Positions 1 through 7,920 of a stretch of 64,000 nucleotides of DNA are shown here, piece after piece. Made by a program: the position numbers and the translations under genes. Source of the DNA: Frigoribacterium sp. Leaf186 (lineage in GTDB: Bacteria > Actinomycetota > Actinomycetes > Actinomycetales > Microbacteriaceae); contig NZ_LMPQ01000001.1 of assembly GCF_001423905.1 (NCBI RefSeq), positions 409,512 to 473,511 of the forward strand. Reading direction: 5' to 3'. Below the pieces are notes generated by a model, which was given only the letters and a program-made list of their open reading frames with translations, had not been told where the DNA came from and did not search any database. Positions within the stretch are counted from its first letter, which is position 1, and the number at the start of each line of letters is the position of its first letter.

Positions 1-1
1 G

Positions 2-298
2 GGCGGATTGCCTCGCGACATCCTCGGCATTGGCCTGCACACAGCCGGAGGCAAGCTCGGCTGGTGGATTGGGGACCCGAACTCGAACGACGGCGAGGAG
101 TCGTGGGGCACCGTGGCGGGTCTCATCGGCGTCGGTGTCCTCGGCGCCGCCGCCGTGCTCGGAAGCGGTGTTGTCCTCGCGGTCGAGAGGCGTGCCTGGC
201 CGGCGCTGCCCGTGGCTGCGGCCGCCTACGCGACGCTCACCGCGGTCGACACCATCGTCGGCCTCATCGACAGCGTGCGATGGTTCGGTACAGCCTGA
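2..298 (+). CDS. Small membrane protein, 5' end possibly outside window
   Basis: I do not recognise this protein. The frame is open to the left edge of the window, so the start may lie outside; a TTG at position 8 is the only start candidate visible. After about 35 polar residues there are two hydrophobic segments (a Gly/Ala/Val-rich one, then one around Trp-Pro-Ala-Leu), consistent with a two-helix membrane protein. It stops 68 bp before the next small membrane gene on the same strand and may belong to that cluster. Confidence 0.45.
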   Translation, partial: GGLPRDILGIGLHTAGGKLGWWIGDPNSNDGEESWGTVAGLIGVGVLGAAAVLGSGVVLAVERRAWPALPVAAAAYATLTAVDTIVGLIDSVRWFGTA

Positions 299-365
299 TG
301 CTCGATACCTGTGCCGCTCCCCAGCCGAACGGCCTCGTCCCCACCACCTCGAGAGGATCTGCAGC

Positions 366-566
366 ATGACCTTCGGCGTCGTCTGCCTGGCCATCGGGCT
401 CCTCGGCCTCGCCGGTGGCATCTTCCTCATCCGGAACCGCGAGGTCGTCAGCCCCAAGTTCAGCGTCACCGCCGGTGCGGTCATCGTCGCGGGGTCGCTG
501 GTGCCGCTTCTACTCGGTGCTGTCGTGCTGCTGGTGACGGTGGCGCCGGGCATCTCCATCACGTGA
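366..566 (+). CDS. Two-helix mini membrane protein, paralogue of the next gene
   Basis: This is a 66-residue protein made almost entirely of two transmembrane helices joined by a short charged loop (IRNREVVSPK). The ATG at 366 follows a GAGAGGA ribosome site at 351-357. It aligns with the 57-residue product at 595-768: both begin with a helix ending GGI(F/W)L(I/A)R, have a basic loop, and then a second helix with SLVP(L/I)L(L/F)GAV. The pair therefore looks like a tandem duplication. No function can be assigned. Confidence 0.6.
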   Translation: MTFGVVCLAIGLLGLAGGIFLIRNREVVSPKFSVTAGAVIVAGSLVPLLLGAVVLLVTVAPGISIT

Positions 567-594
567 CCGGCGCCGCCGGCTGAAAAGGATCCCC

Positions 595-768
595 ATGGTG
601 TTCTCGTGGAGTTGCATCATCCTCGGCGCCCTCGGCGTCGTCGGTGGCATCTGGCTAGCCAGGGACAAACGCGCCGCGAGCGTGGCCGGCGGCGTGGTCA
701 TCGCCCTGCTGTCCCTCGTGCCGATCCTCTTTGGGGCAGTCCTCCTCGCGTACATCGCCTCCCCGTAG
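595..768 (+). CDS. Two-helix mini membrane protein, second tandem paralogue
   Basis: This is a 57-residue protein with two predicted membrane helices and a short basic loop (LARDKRAAS). A purine-rich AAAAGGAT ribosome site lies at 583-590, 4 bp before the ATG. It shares the helix-1 end (VVGGIWLAR versus LAGGIFLIR) and the helix-2 core (SLVPILFGAV versus SLVPLLLGAV) with the gene immediately upstream. That similarity at protein level supports both being real genes. Function is unknown. Confidence 0.6.
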   Translation: MVFSWSCIILGALGVVGGIWLARDKRAASVAGGVVIALLSLVPILFGAVLLAYIASP

Positions 769-786
769 CTGTTTACACGCGACAGG

Positions 787-1512
787 TCAGATCGACAGAG
801 ACACAAGGGCGATCGCAGCTGCTCCGGGAGCCGCAGTGCCGGCGGCGAGGACGACGAGACTGGTCAGGCTGGACGCTGATGCTCGCCGGTCGATGATTGC
901 CCAGCTCAGGCCGAGGAGGAAAGTCGCGAAGGAGGCCAGCGGCACCCAGAGGAACACCCCAGCAGCAGCTGCCTGAAGGGGGGTCTGAAAACCCAGCGAG
1001 ACGGGCTGCAACACGACGAGAAGTCCGCCGAGGACGGCCGTCAAGAGACCGACGGCCACCAGCGCGCCGATCGGACCCCAGAGGGCACAGACACGGCGCC
1101 GATCGTCAGGAAACCTGGCCCTCACCAGCACGGCCACAAGCGCACCGACGAAGCACGTGAGCACGGCGAAGAGCAGGAGCTGGTCTCGGACTCCGTCAAC
1201 ATCTGAACTTAGGAGCGCGTTGCGCAGAGGCGATGCGACAGCAGCGCCGAAGTAGGCAGACGTGACAGACCCCACGAGGACCAGGGCCGCGACGACGTGG
1301 GATGCCACCACCTCATGTCGAGAGCCGAGCGGAGGAAGAGACACGAGAGCCATGCCCACAGCCTGTCGCTCCAAGATCTCTTCGGCATCGCCCAGGAGGC
1401 GGAGAGAACGTTTCGAGGGCGACCCGGGGCCCTTGAGCCCCGCACGACCTCGACGTACCGTGGAAGGGCCAACGAGCACGAAGGGGTGACCACGGACGAG
1501 AAGACATCGCAT
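787..1512 (-). CDS. Integral membrane protein of unknown function
   Basis: The last ~190 residues contain four hydrophobic stretches (VVAALVLVGSVTSAYFGAA, LLLFAVLTCFVGALVAVLV, GPIGALVAVGLLTAVLGGLL and a C-terminal pair), so this is a polytopic membrane protein. The segment GDAEEILERQAVGMA before the first helix resembles the cytoplasmic leader seen in many actinobacterial membrane proteins. That suggests translation begins upstream of the ATG at 1353, but the exact start is uncertain; 1512 is the longest choice and would overlap the divergent gene at 1486. It converges with the mini membrane genes. Confidence 0.5.
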   Translation of the reverse strand: MRCLLVRGHPFVLVGPSTVRRGRAGLKGPGSPSKRSLRLLGDAEEILERQAVGMALVSLPPLGSRHEVVASHVVAALVLVGSVTSAYFGAAVASPLRNALLSSDVDGVRDQLLLFAVLTCFVGALVAVLVRARFPDDRRRVCALWGPIGALVAVGLLTAVLGGLLVVLQPVSLGFQTPLQAAAAGVFLWVPLASFATFLLGLSWAIIDRRASASSLTSLVVLAAGTAAPGAAAIALVSLSI

Positions 1513-1758
1513 GACCAGGGCCGGCTTCGGCTGCAGCGGCCGACGTTCCGAGGCTCATCCGTCGGCTGGGGCATTGCCGCCGTTCTCTGGCTGTCCTGCG
1601 CGGTCCCCGCGCTCATCCGTGTTGTGCACTTCGGGGGCCCATCGGCCGGCGGTTTCGTGCTCCTGGCCGCTCTCGTCGTCGCGTCAGCGGTCTGCGTCAT
1701 CGGGACGGTAGCGACGATCCGGCACCCGCGACCGGCACCGCCCGCCGTCGACTCGTGA
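1486..1758 (+). CDS. Small two-helix membrane protein
   Basis: From the GTG at 1486 this reads as a 90-residue protein: a hydrophilic N-terminus (TTDEKTSHDQGRLRLQRPTF), two membrane helices (GWGIAAVLWLSCAVPALI and FVLLAALVVASAVCVIGTVA), and a short basic tail. The frame stays open further upstream, but the upstream translation is Arg/His-rich and not protein-like, so the GTG is preferred. It is divergent from the membrane gene on the minus strand. I do not recognise the family. Confidence 0.45.
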   Translation: MTTDEKTSHDQGRLRLQRPTFRGSSVGWGIAAVLWLSCAVPALIRVVHFGGPSAGGFVLLAALVVASAVCVIGTVATIRHPRPAPPAVDS

Positions 1759-1836
1759 CCGCCGCACGGACGGGCCGACTCTCGTTCTCGGTCACCGGCT
1801 CGACGACCCGGCGCACGATCGTGACAGGCTGGGGCA

Positions 1837-2037
1837 ATGTCTGAGCGTGGTGGCAGCAACCGTTCGAAGCCGGGACTCTGGGTCTTGCTAGTCGCGTCGG
1901 CCGCGGTCGTCATCCCCGCGGCTGTTCTGCTGATCGGAGATCCGTCGCGTGTGCCGACGTGGTTCACGCTGGCTGGTGGGCTCATCACCGTCTACCTCGC
2001 GGTGACCTACCTTCGGCAGGCGTCCGACCGTAGCTGA
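1837..2037 (+). CDS. Small two-helix membrane protein
   Basis: This 66-residue protein has a basic start (MSERGGSNRSKPG), helix 1 (LWVLLVASAAVVIPAAVLLI), helix 2 (WFTLAGGLITVYLAVTYL) and a short polar tail. There is no clear ribosome site. A CAGGCT sequence lies exactly 6 nt before the ATG, the spacing seen at the other probable leaderless starts in this window. Function is unknown. Confidence 0.5.
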   Translation: MSERGGSNRSKPGLWVLLVASAAVVIPAAVLLIGDPSRVPTWFTLAGGLITVYLAVTYLRQASDRS

Positions 2038-2365
2038 GGTCAGCTCCCCGGCAAGAGGTGGTGCTGGCCGATGCCATCCTGGCGGAATTGGTCGTCCAGC
2101 TCGAGCCGTGCGAGGAGCTATGTGACGATCTTCTGCAGGCCGCGGGTCCGTCGGTCGCTCATGTCACACGGATGACCGGGTGCCCCGTCATCTCCTGGGT
2201 GGGCGGGGCTGCGAAGGAGTGCGACGGCGCTGGGCTCAACAGCGTCGACCGGACGTAGTGCTGAGCGGCGAGGGCATCGACGGCTGACAGGCCCGAGGTG
2301 CCGGAACCTCGTCTGGTGGCGGCGGTGCGGGCTGCGAAAGTTTTCGTCTGCGTCATGAGGGGCCC
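2038..2365. other. No convincing gene (328 bp)
   Basis: Short open frames exist here, for example a 66-codon one on the plus strand, but none has a ribosome site or protein-like composition. I see no RNA gene or repeat. The last 20 bases carry the GAGGGG ribosome site of the next gene. Confidence 0.4.
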
Positions 2366-2779
2366 ATGCGCGGCCGCCGCGCCGCTGCCGCCGCGCACGA
2401 CTCCCCCATGCCCGACCCCGACCCCGACCCCGACCTCCCGACCGTCTCCGCCACGAACGCACCGACCATCCCGTGGGACCAGCTCGAGTTGAACATCCAC
2501 GAGGTCCGTCCGGGATCTGCCATCTGGCAGGTCCACGTCCACGAGCTCATCGACGACCTGCTCGACGACGAACCGCGGTGGTCGACCCGGATGATGCTCT
2601 TCGACGACGCAGCCTTCGCCGAGCACTCGTTCAACGCCGGCGGGCTCGACACCGGCGAGGGGGCCACCGGGCGCCTCTCTCAGGAGTACCGAGAGTCGAT
2701 CGTCGGCTACCTCGAGCACGTCACGGGCATGAGGACCACCGGCCTGGTGCACGACATCGTCGACGCAGCAGCGTCCTAA
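2366..2779 (+). CDS. Hypothetical acidic cytoplasmic protein
   Basis: This 137-residue soluble protein starts at an ATG preceded by GAGGGG at 2357-2362; a second possible start is the ATG at 2408. Near the N-terminus is a run of four Asp-Pro pairs encoded by a short tandem CCCGAC repeat. The rest is acidic and mixed alpha/beta in appearance (WQVHVHELIDDLLDDEPRWSTRMMLF), with no motif I recognise and no membrane segment. It is followed 32 bp later by a membrane-anchored protein on the same strand. Confidence 0.55.
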   Translation: MRGRRAAAAAHDSPMPDPDPDPDLPTVSATNAPTIPWDQLELNIHEVRPGSAIWQVHVHELIDDLLDDEPRWSTRMMLFDDAAFAEHSFNAGGLDTGEGATGRLSQEYRESIVGYLEHVTGMRTTGLVHDIVDAAAS

Positions 2780-2811
2780 ACTGCCCACGACCCTCACCGC
2801 CCAGGAGCACC

Positions 2812-3342
2812 GTGCCGAGACGCCGAACGAGCGACACCACTTCGCCGACCAAATCGCGGCGCAATGAACGCCGAGCGAGCCTCGAGCGAGAGCGCCAGAC
2901 CGGAGTGGAACCGCCCCAGTACAAGCGGCGAATCCGCACGCCCCGGCAGCGGCTGGCGGGGCGCATCACGGGGATCGTCACCCTCATTGCGCTGCCCATC
3001 TGCGGCGTCCTCTTCTTCGCCATCCCATTTGCCAAGTGGGCCTACGACGAGTCGCGCGTCGTCACCCTCACCTGCACCGTCGAGAGCGCCCGCGGGTCAG
3101 TCTCAGACGGTGGCCTCCGACGTGGAGGTTCCTACAAGTCGGTCATCATCGAGACGAAGGATTGCGGGTCGCTCGTCATCCGAGGCTTCGGTGGAAGCGA
3201 CTACCTCGACGTGGCACGCAGCATCAGCGCACGTCCGGGCCCGTACGAGATCGTGGTCGGCGAGAGTGAGTGGGCGCTGCGCAACCACTGGACGTCGTTC
3301 GGTGGCGCCCCGCGAGTGAAGGCTTACGAGCGCGTGGAGTGA
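2812..3342 (+). CDS. Single-pass membrane-anchored hypothetical protein
   Basis: The GTG at 2812 is chosen because AGGAG sits at 2803-2807. The 176-residue product has a very basic N-terminus of about 55 residues, one membrane helix (ITGIVTLIALPICGVLFFAIP) and a C-terminal domain of ~95 residues that probably lies outside the cytoplasm. That domain has two Cys (TLTCTVES and ETKDCGSL) that could form a disulfide, and reads like a small beta-rich fold (SYKSVIIETKDCGSLVIRGF). It has no recognisable family. Confidence 0.6.
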   Translation: MPRRRTSDTTSPTKSRRNERRASLERERQTGVEPPQYKRRIRTPRQRLAGRITGIVTLIALPICGVLFFAIPFAKWAYDESRVVTLTCTVESARGSVSDGGLRRGGSYKSVIIETKDCGSLVIRGFGGSDYLDVARSISARPGPYEIVVGESEWALRNHWTSFGGAPRVKAYERVE

Positions 3343-3437
3343 GCTCGACGGAACGGGGCCCGACCCGGGTAGCGACCCGGACCCTCGGAAAACCGCATAC
3401 GCGGCGGTCATCTCGAAATCCGCATAGAGCGAGCCGC

Positions 3438-4043
3438 CTACGAGTCCCAGTTCGTCGGGCGCTCACAGAGCTCGTTGGCTTCGACGAAGAAGAGCTCGTG
3501 CTCGTGCTCGTCGAGACTGTCCGCGTTGTAGGACACGACATCGGAGATGCCGAACGCATCGTCGAGAGAGAAGTAGTTCGGCCCGATGCCCGCCGCCTGC
3601 TTCACCTCGGCTGGGTAGCCGGCCCAGAGCAGGCCGAATGCCTGGGATGCCGGAACGTCGACTGGGTAGACGGTGTCATTCAGGACGAGCCAGGCCGCCC
3701 GGTTTGCCGTGCTGCTGGCGAAGACCTTGTCGCCGCCATAGACGATCGACAGGAGCACCCCATCGCCTCTGGGGTTGTGCATCGCTGCGATGTCGGTGCG
3801 CCCTGCTTGGTCCATGAGGTTGTTCGAGCCAGCGCCAACCTCGCCGTACACACCACTGATTCTGCCGCTGTCACGTGCCGCAAGAAGCGTGTCCACACCA
3901 GCTACAAGCTCGGGTGCATCAACGCACGGCGCGGAGGCTGTCGTGCTCAAGCGGGCAGTCGGCTCAGCTGTCGAAGCGCACCCACTGACGGCCATGGTTC
4001 CTGTCAAAACCACAGCCGCGCCAATCCAAGACCCTCGTCGCAC
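3438..4043 (-). CDS. Putative secreted lipoprotein
   Basis: The N-terminus is a lipoprotein signal: basic MRRG, a hydrophobic stretch, then a lipobox AVSGC with the modified Cys at residue 22. It should therefore be anchored to the outer face of the membrane. The 201-residue protein begins with GTG at 4043. The mature part contains CVDAPELVAGVDTLLAARDSG and a C-terminal ANELCERP, so two further Cys may pair. No enzyme motif is visible. It is divergent from the Panacea-like gene at 4186. Confidence 0.6.
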   Translation of the reverse strand: MRRGSWIGAAVVLTGTMAVSGCASTAEPTARLSTTASAPCVDAPELVAGVDTLLAARDSGRISGVYGEVGAGSNNLMDQAGRTDIAAMHNPRGDGVLLSIVYGGDKVFASSTANRAAWLVLNDTVYPVDVPASQAFGLLWAGYPAEVKQAAGIGPNYFSLDDAFGISDVVSYNADSLDEHEHELFFVEANELCERPTNWDS

Positions 4044-4185
4044 CGGACACCCCCGACGCCAAGCCTAGCCAGGCAGACGCTTTCGGCGCGGCCGCTCAGC
4101 GCCCGTCTCCGGCCTCGGCGCCGCGCATGGTCCGGGTGCCGCTCGGAGCTCCCAGCGGCCTGAGATCCGCGGAGGAGCCCCATCC

Positions 4186-4713
4186 ATGACCGTTTCCACC
4201 CTCGCGCCCATGACCCGGGCCCTGCAAGCAGCAAACCCCGACGCCTCAGCGGCCCGCATCTCGGCCCTGCTCCACCTGTTGCAAGCCTGGTGCCTGGGGC
4301 TGACCGGCCGGCCGCTGTTCCTCCCCGACCTCATCGTCGACGCTGACGAGGGCACCATCACAGCCGACCAGTCCATCGCCACCGACGTCGTGACGGCTCT
4401 GACGCTCGACGAGACGGTCGCCGTCGAGGCCGTGGTCACCTTCTACAGCCACCACACCGACGATCAGCTCCGGGCACTCATCAAGGTCGACGTCAGCTGG
4501 CCGCAGTTCGAGGGGCACCTCCGTGAGACCCCAACCCGAACCGTCGTCGACGACGCCGGGCTCCGCCAGACCTACGCACTGCGGTCGATGCTCACCGGAA
4601 CCGCCCCGGTCGTGACGACTAGCAGGGAGGCCACGGACGCCGAGGCTGCCGCCGCCGGCCTTGCCGTGCTCGAGCAGTGGCGGAGAGGGCTGAATGTGCT
4701 CAGGAGCCGGTAG
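4186..4713 (+). CDS. Panacea-domain-like (DUF4065/SocA-type) protein
   Basis: A strong GGAGGAG at 4169-4175 supports the ATG at 4186. The 175-residue protein resembles the Panacea domain (formerly DUF4065), which serves as the antitoxin or adaptor part of many toxin-antitoxin loci. The segment LLHLLQAWCLGLTGRPLFLP matches the family pattern of KLLYYAQGW-type helix followed by G-x-PLF, and VEAVVTFYSHHTDDQLRALI matches the later helix before the PW motif (here SWPQFEGHL). The usual GPV motif after the first block is not evident, so this may be a divergent member. It converges with, and overlaps by 14 bp, the minus-strand gene that could be its partner. Confidence 0.55.
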   Translation: MTVSTLAPMTRALQAANPDASAARISALLHLLQAWCLGLTGRPLFLPDLIVDADEGTITADQSIATDVVTALTLDETVAVEAVVTFYSHHTDDQLRALIKVDVSWPQFEGHLRETPTRTVVDDAGLRQTYALRSMLTGTAPVVTTSREATDAEAAAAGLAVLEQWRRGLNVLRSR

Positions 4714-5710
4714 CCGGCTCCCTCGGAGAGATGACTGCGACGCGCTGCCGTACCTGGACAGGAGCGTCCTGGGCGCCCGCCTCGTGTTCGTCGATCCAGA
4801 TGCGTCGGTGGACCTGCTCTGAGCGGTACCAGTGCTGCCGCCAGTGCCCGCGGACCTTCCACCTGAACGACCTGGTAGCGCCCGTCGCCCACCGACGGGC
4901 GCCGGCGCCTCTCGACGGGTAGACGAGAGCGACACCACCGTCGTCGTCCGGTGCGGTGTCAGGGCCAGCGCGATCAGTTGCACCCGAAGGCGCGCCAGCT
5001 TCCCCTCGTTCCGGCACGCAGTCGAGCAAGGCCGCGAGACGGGTGCAGAGCACGCCGAGTTCCCCACTGCGGTGCACGAAGATGTCGTCAGCGAACGGGA
5101 CACGGTCGTGGGCCTGGCGTCCCCGCACGAGGGCGAGTTGGCCCGAGGAGCCAGATTCGCGCCTTGCGATCGGCAGCCACGACACTTCGAGATCGGACGG
5201 GCGCTCGAACCAGGTGAGGAGCCCCCACTGCGGCTCACCGTCGGCGTCATGGGCAGGGATGAGCGCGATGCCGACAGGACTTGGAAGGTCGTCGCTGCGG
5301 AGGGACAGCACCTGGCTTTCGCGTCCCGCCAGCTCGTTCCTGCCTCTGGCCGGCATGAAGTAGAGGTCTGCCTGTTCGAAGGCGACGCGAAGCAGCTCCT
5401 CAGCATCAGACAGGCCCGTCACCTCTCGATGGGTGGCCAGCAGTTCCACGAGCTCGGGCAGCGCGCGCGGAACGTGCCCGAGGAGCGTCGCCGCGTGAGA
5501 AGACTGCTGTGACGTCAACCTCCGGAAGTAAGGCACCCGAAGCTGGTGGCCTTGACGTTCGAGTTCCTCGCGGAGACGACGGGCTACAGCGGGGTCGACG
5601 CTGCTGCTCGGCCCCTTGACGAATTCGCCCATATCACGAAGTACGCGGATGGCCGTCTTGGCCGGCACGTCGTACTCCGACATAACCTCGTGCAACCGCG
5701 GCTTCGCCAT
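4700..5710 (-). CDS. Protein with IF-2 N-terminal-like domain and actinobacterial C-terminal module
   Basis: Residues ~3-50 (KPRLHEVMSEYDVPAKTAIR then LRDMGEFVKGPSSSVDPAVA) closely follow the IF2_N domain: helix, LGEFVKSASS-like turn, helix ending in ARRLREEL. In initiation factor 2 this domain precedes the GTPase region; here no GTPase motifs follow. The C-terminus (FRWKVRGHWRQHWYRSEQVH then RRIWIDEHEAGAQDAPV) is a basic aromatic module I have seen in uncharacterised actinobacterial proteins. The middle is variable. The ATG at 5710 has a GAGAG nearby; an earlier ATG at 5755 is possible. A role in touching translation is only inferred. Confidence 0.6.
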   Translation of the reverse strand: MAKPRLHEVMSEYDVPAKTAIRVLRDMGEFVKGPSSSVDPAVARRLREELERQGHQLRVPYFRRLTSQQSSHAATLLGHVPRALPELVELLATHREVTGLSDAEELLRVAFEQADLYFMPARGRNELAGRESQVLSLRSDDLPSPVGIALIPAHDADGEPQWGLLTWFERPSDLEVSWLPIARRESGSSGQLALVRGRQAHDRVPFADDIFVHRSGELGVLCTRLAALLDCVPERGEAGAPSGATDRAGPDTAPDDDGGVALVYPSRGAGARRWATGATRSFRWKVRGHWRQHWYRSEQVHRRIWIDEHEAGAQDAPVQVRQRVAVISPREPATGS

Positions 5711-6024
5711 GCCCATCTCTCGTGTCGCGTTCATCCTGCCAGCGAAGGCCGACACCGCGCATGATGGTGGTGCCCGGCCAGCTACCCGACCCCGTGAGGA
5801 CCGCCATGCCCGACCGACTCCTGCCGAGACGGCCCGCCTCGAGCACCGTTACGCCGTCGCTGCGGTCATCTACCCGGGTTACCTGGCGGTTCGGGCTGCC
5901 CAGAAGGTGAAGGGCGCGGAGCGGCCGCGAATCACGGTGGGGCAGGAGTTCTGGGCCGACGAGGCCGTGGGCACGATGGGCTCCTTCGGTGGCTGTGCCC
6001 GTTCCATGCGCGGCGGCCGCGGCG
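5711..6024. other. Intergenic stretch, possible gene remnant
   Basis: Two overlapping plus-strand frames look partly protein-like: one gives MPDRLL from an ATG at 5806, and another continues as AETARLEHRYAVAAVIYPGY and then VKGAERPRITVGQEF. They are in different frames, as expected of a decayed 3' gene fragment with a frameshift. Evidence is too thin to call a gene. Confidence 0.3.
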
Positions 6025-6930
6025 TCAGACGGTCGGTGGGTCGGGGGTGTCTTTCGGCAGGACGAAGCGGATGGTCAGGTCGTTCCCTCGCTGAGAGGCG
6101 AGGTCGAGGGCCTTCGCAAGAACTGTGATGGCCATGTCGATGGTGGCTTGGAGGAACGCCAGTTGAGCTCGGGGTTCGTGCTCGTAGTCCTCGCCGTCGG
6201 CTCCTGTCGACACCTGAGGGGCGAGGTTGGAGTTCCGCTCGAACGACGGGTGCGCCATCCCACTCATCTGCCCCCAGACAAATCGGGCGTCGTCGCCCGA
6301 GAACGACATCCCGTGGGCCGCTTTGTGCACGATGGTCCGGAAACCAGGCAGCGCCTTGGTGTACGTGGAGTCCTTGATGTTGGCGGCAGCGCCGATGAGG
6401 CGAATGGCACGCTTGGTCTGCTTGATCTGGCGCATCCCACCCGCCTGCTCCTTGGTTTTTCTGCTCCGAGCGGCTTTGTCGTCCTCGTCGGTGAGAGCGC
6501 ACATCGCCTTGATCGTCCGTTCGTTCTGCAGCACGCCGTCCCAGGCAGCGGTGAGGGCTTTCTCCCGCCGCACGACTGGGTCGGCGTCCAGCAGGTAGAC
6601 CGCTAGGGATGCCGCCTCGAGTGCCGCGCGGGTGTTCGGGTACGGGCCGATGAACGGCACAACGATGGGCCCGTGGGGGTCTGGCTGCAAGAGGACGCGG
6701 ACGATGTGGAGCTGGTCGAGAGCGATCATGAAGCAGTTGCCGATGCGATAGCTCGGGGCGAGGGCACCGAGGGCGGCGTCGTCAGCGGCGATGTCGCTAC
6801 CTGGGCGGCCGAACGTCGTCAGTGGACGCGCCCGGTAGCGCGCAGTGAGTTCGTCGATGAGTTCGAGCAGCCAGGCGAGCTTGGGGAGGACCTGCTCGTC
6901 GGTCAGCCGCCGGGTGTCGTCATCGGTCAC
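6025..6930 (-). CDS. Hypothetical soluble protein of the island
   Basis: This is about 301 residues from the GTG at 6930; the frame extends to an ATG at 6966, and neither start has a good ribosome site. It is helix-rich and soluble: LPKLAWLLELIDELTARYRA near the start, a basic middle (KAARSRKTKEQAGGMRQIKQTK) and a C-terminal FLQATIDMAITVLAKALDLA. The central GFRTIVHKAAHGMSFSGDD with the later WGQMSGMAHP is conserved-looking, with paired His residues, but I cannot assign a family. It lies among decaying genes yet is intact. Confidence 0.55.
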   Translation of the reverse strand: MTDDDTRRLTDEQVLPKLAWLLELIDELTARYRARPLTTFGRPGSDIAADDAALGALAPSYRIGNCFMIALDQLHIVRVLLQPDPHGPIVVPFIGPYPNTRAALEAASLAVYLLDADPVVRREKALTAAWDGVLQNERTIKAMCALTDEDDKAARSRKTKEQAGGMRQIKQTKRAIRLIGAAANIKDSTYTKALPGFRTIVHKAAHGMSFSGDDARFVWGQMSGMAHPSFERNSNLAPQVSTGADGEDYEHEPRAQLAFLQATIDMAITVLAKALDLASQRGNDLTIRFVLPKDTPDPPTV

Positions 6931-6975
6931 AGCCCGAGCATCCCATGACCTGCCGACGCCGCGCATGAGCCGGCC

Positions 6976-7873
6976 ATGACCAGCCCCGAGCTCCCGCCTG
7001 TCTTCATCGTCGGTGCCGCCGACGCCATCCGTGGCGCATCCGTCGACGCTCTCCTGTCATCGCTGACCGCGGCCGAGCAGCGGGCCCTTGACCTCGAGGC
7101 GCAGCTGGCGATCGCGCTCGGCGAACAGAAGAAGCTGCGCATCCTTCGCGGCGAGGCACCGACCCGGCCACCCGTCGGCACCCGTGTGGTGCTCGCGAAG
7201 AGATACACGTTGCTTGCGGCTGGAACGAGCGCCGCGTGCACGCTGACGGAGTCTCCTACTGGTGAGACGGCGAACTGCGCCGGGCCGATGACCACGCCGT
7301 CATCCACGAGGACCGCCGTGAGGCCTGGCTCTTCGGCGTGCAGCTCGAGACAGCCGACCACGACCTCCACGACCCGCTCAGCTTGGCCGGGCAGACGAAG
7401 TCCGGTCGGCTCGTCTGGCACGACCAGCGCGGTGCCATCCGGGTGACCAATGTGGTCAATGCCGCCGGTGTCCCCGAGACCTGCTGGTTCGACGCCGATG
7501 GCGAACCGGAGGCGCACTGGCGCGGCGACTACCACGTGCGACGTGTCCTTCGCACGGGCGAGATCCGCTACTACAGGCAGCCCAAGGGATTGAAGCCGAT
7601 CCCCCACCGCTTCGACGGGACTGCGGTCGAAGGCGCCGCCAACGTCGCCCGGCCTGTCTGGTATGTCGACGGCGCGCGCGTCGAGGGCCCGCTCGAGCTC
7701 CTCATCAAGCACACCGTCCGAGCTAAGAAGGCTATGCAGCACGGCTGGCCGATCGTCTGCCTCCCGCTGCTCAAAAGGGGCGCCTCCGCATCACGGTCAT
7801 CAGCCACCCCGACACCGACCTCACCTCCGACATCGCCATCGCGTTCCCCAACGACTACCACGCTGCTCTGTAG
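6976..7873 (+). pseudogene. Decayed gene: two frameshifts and an internal stop
   Basis: Coding begins at ATG 6976 (MTSPELPPVFIVGAADAIRG...) and is protein-like to about 7195. It then jumps frame and continues as HVACGWNERRVHADGVSYW, hits a TGA at 7263-7265, and continues in the same frame as DGELRRADDHAVIHEDRREA through WFDADGEPEAHWRGDYHVRR to about 7775. At the AAAAGGGG run (7773-7780) the frame shifts again to give RLRITVISHPDTDLTSDIAI and ends at TAG 7871-7873. Three frames are needed to read one protein, so the gene is broken. No family is recognised. Confidence 0.6.
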
Positions 7874-7920
7874 GCCATCCAGAAGGTCTAGCCGTCGGTC
7901 ACCGCGTGCATGATGGACGA

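Noticed and set aside
2058-2258. 66-codon plus-strand frame
   Set aside because: No ribosome site or promoter, and the composition does not look like a membrane or soluble domain.
5806-6010. Possible small gene (MPDRLL... / EHRYAVAAVIYPGYLAVR)
   Set aside because: The two protein-like pieces are in different frames and no intact start-to-stop frame joins them; noted only as a possible remnant.
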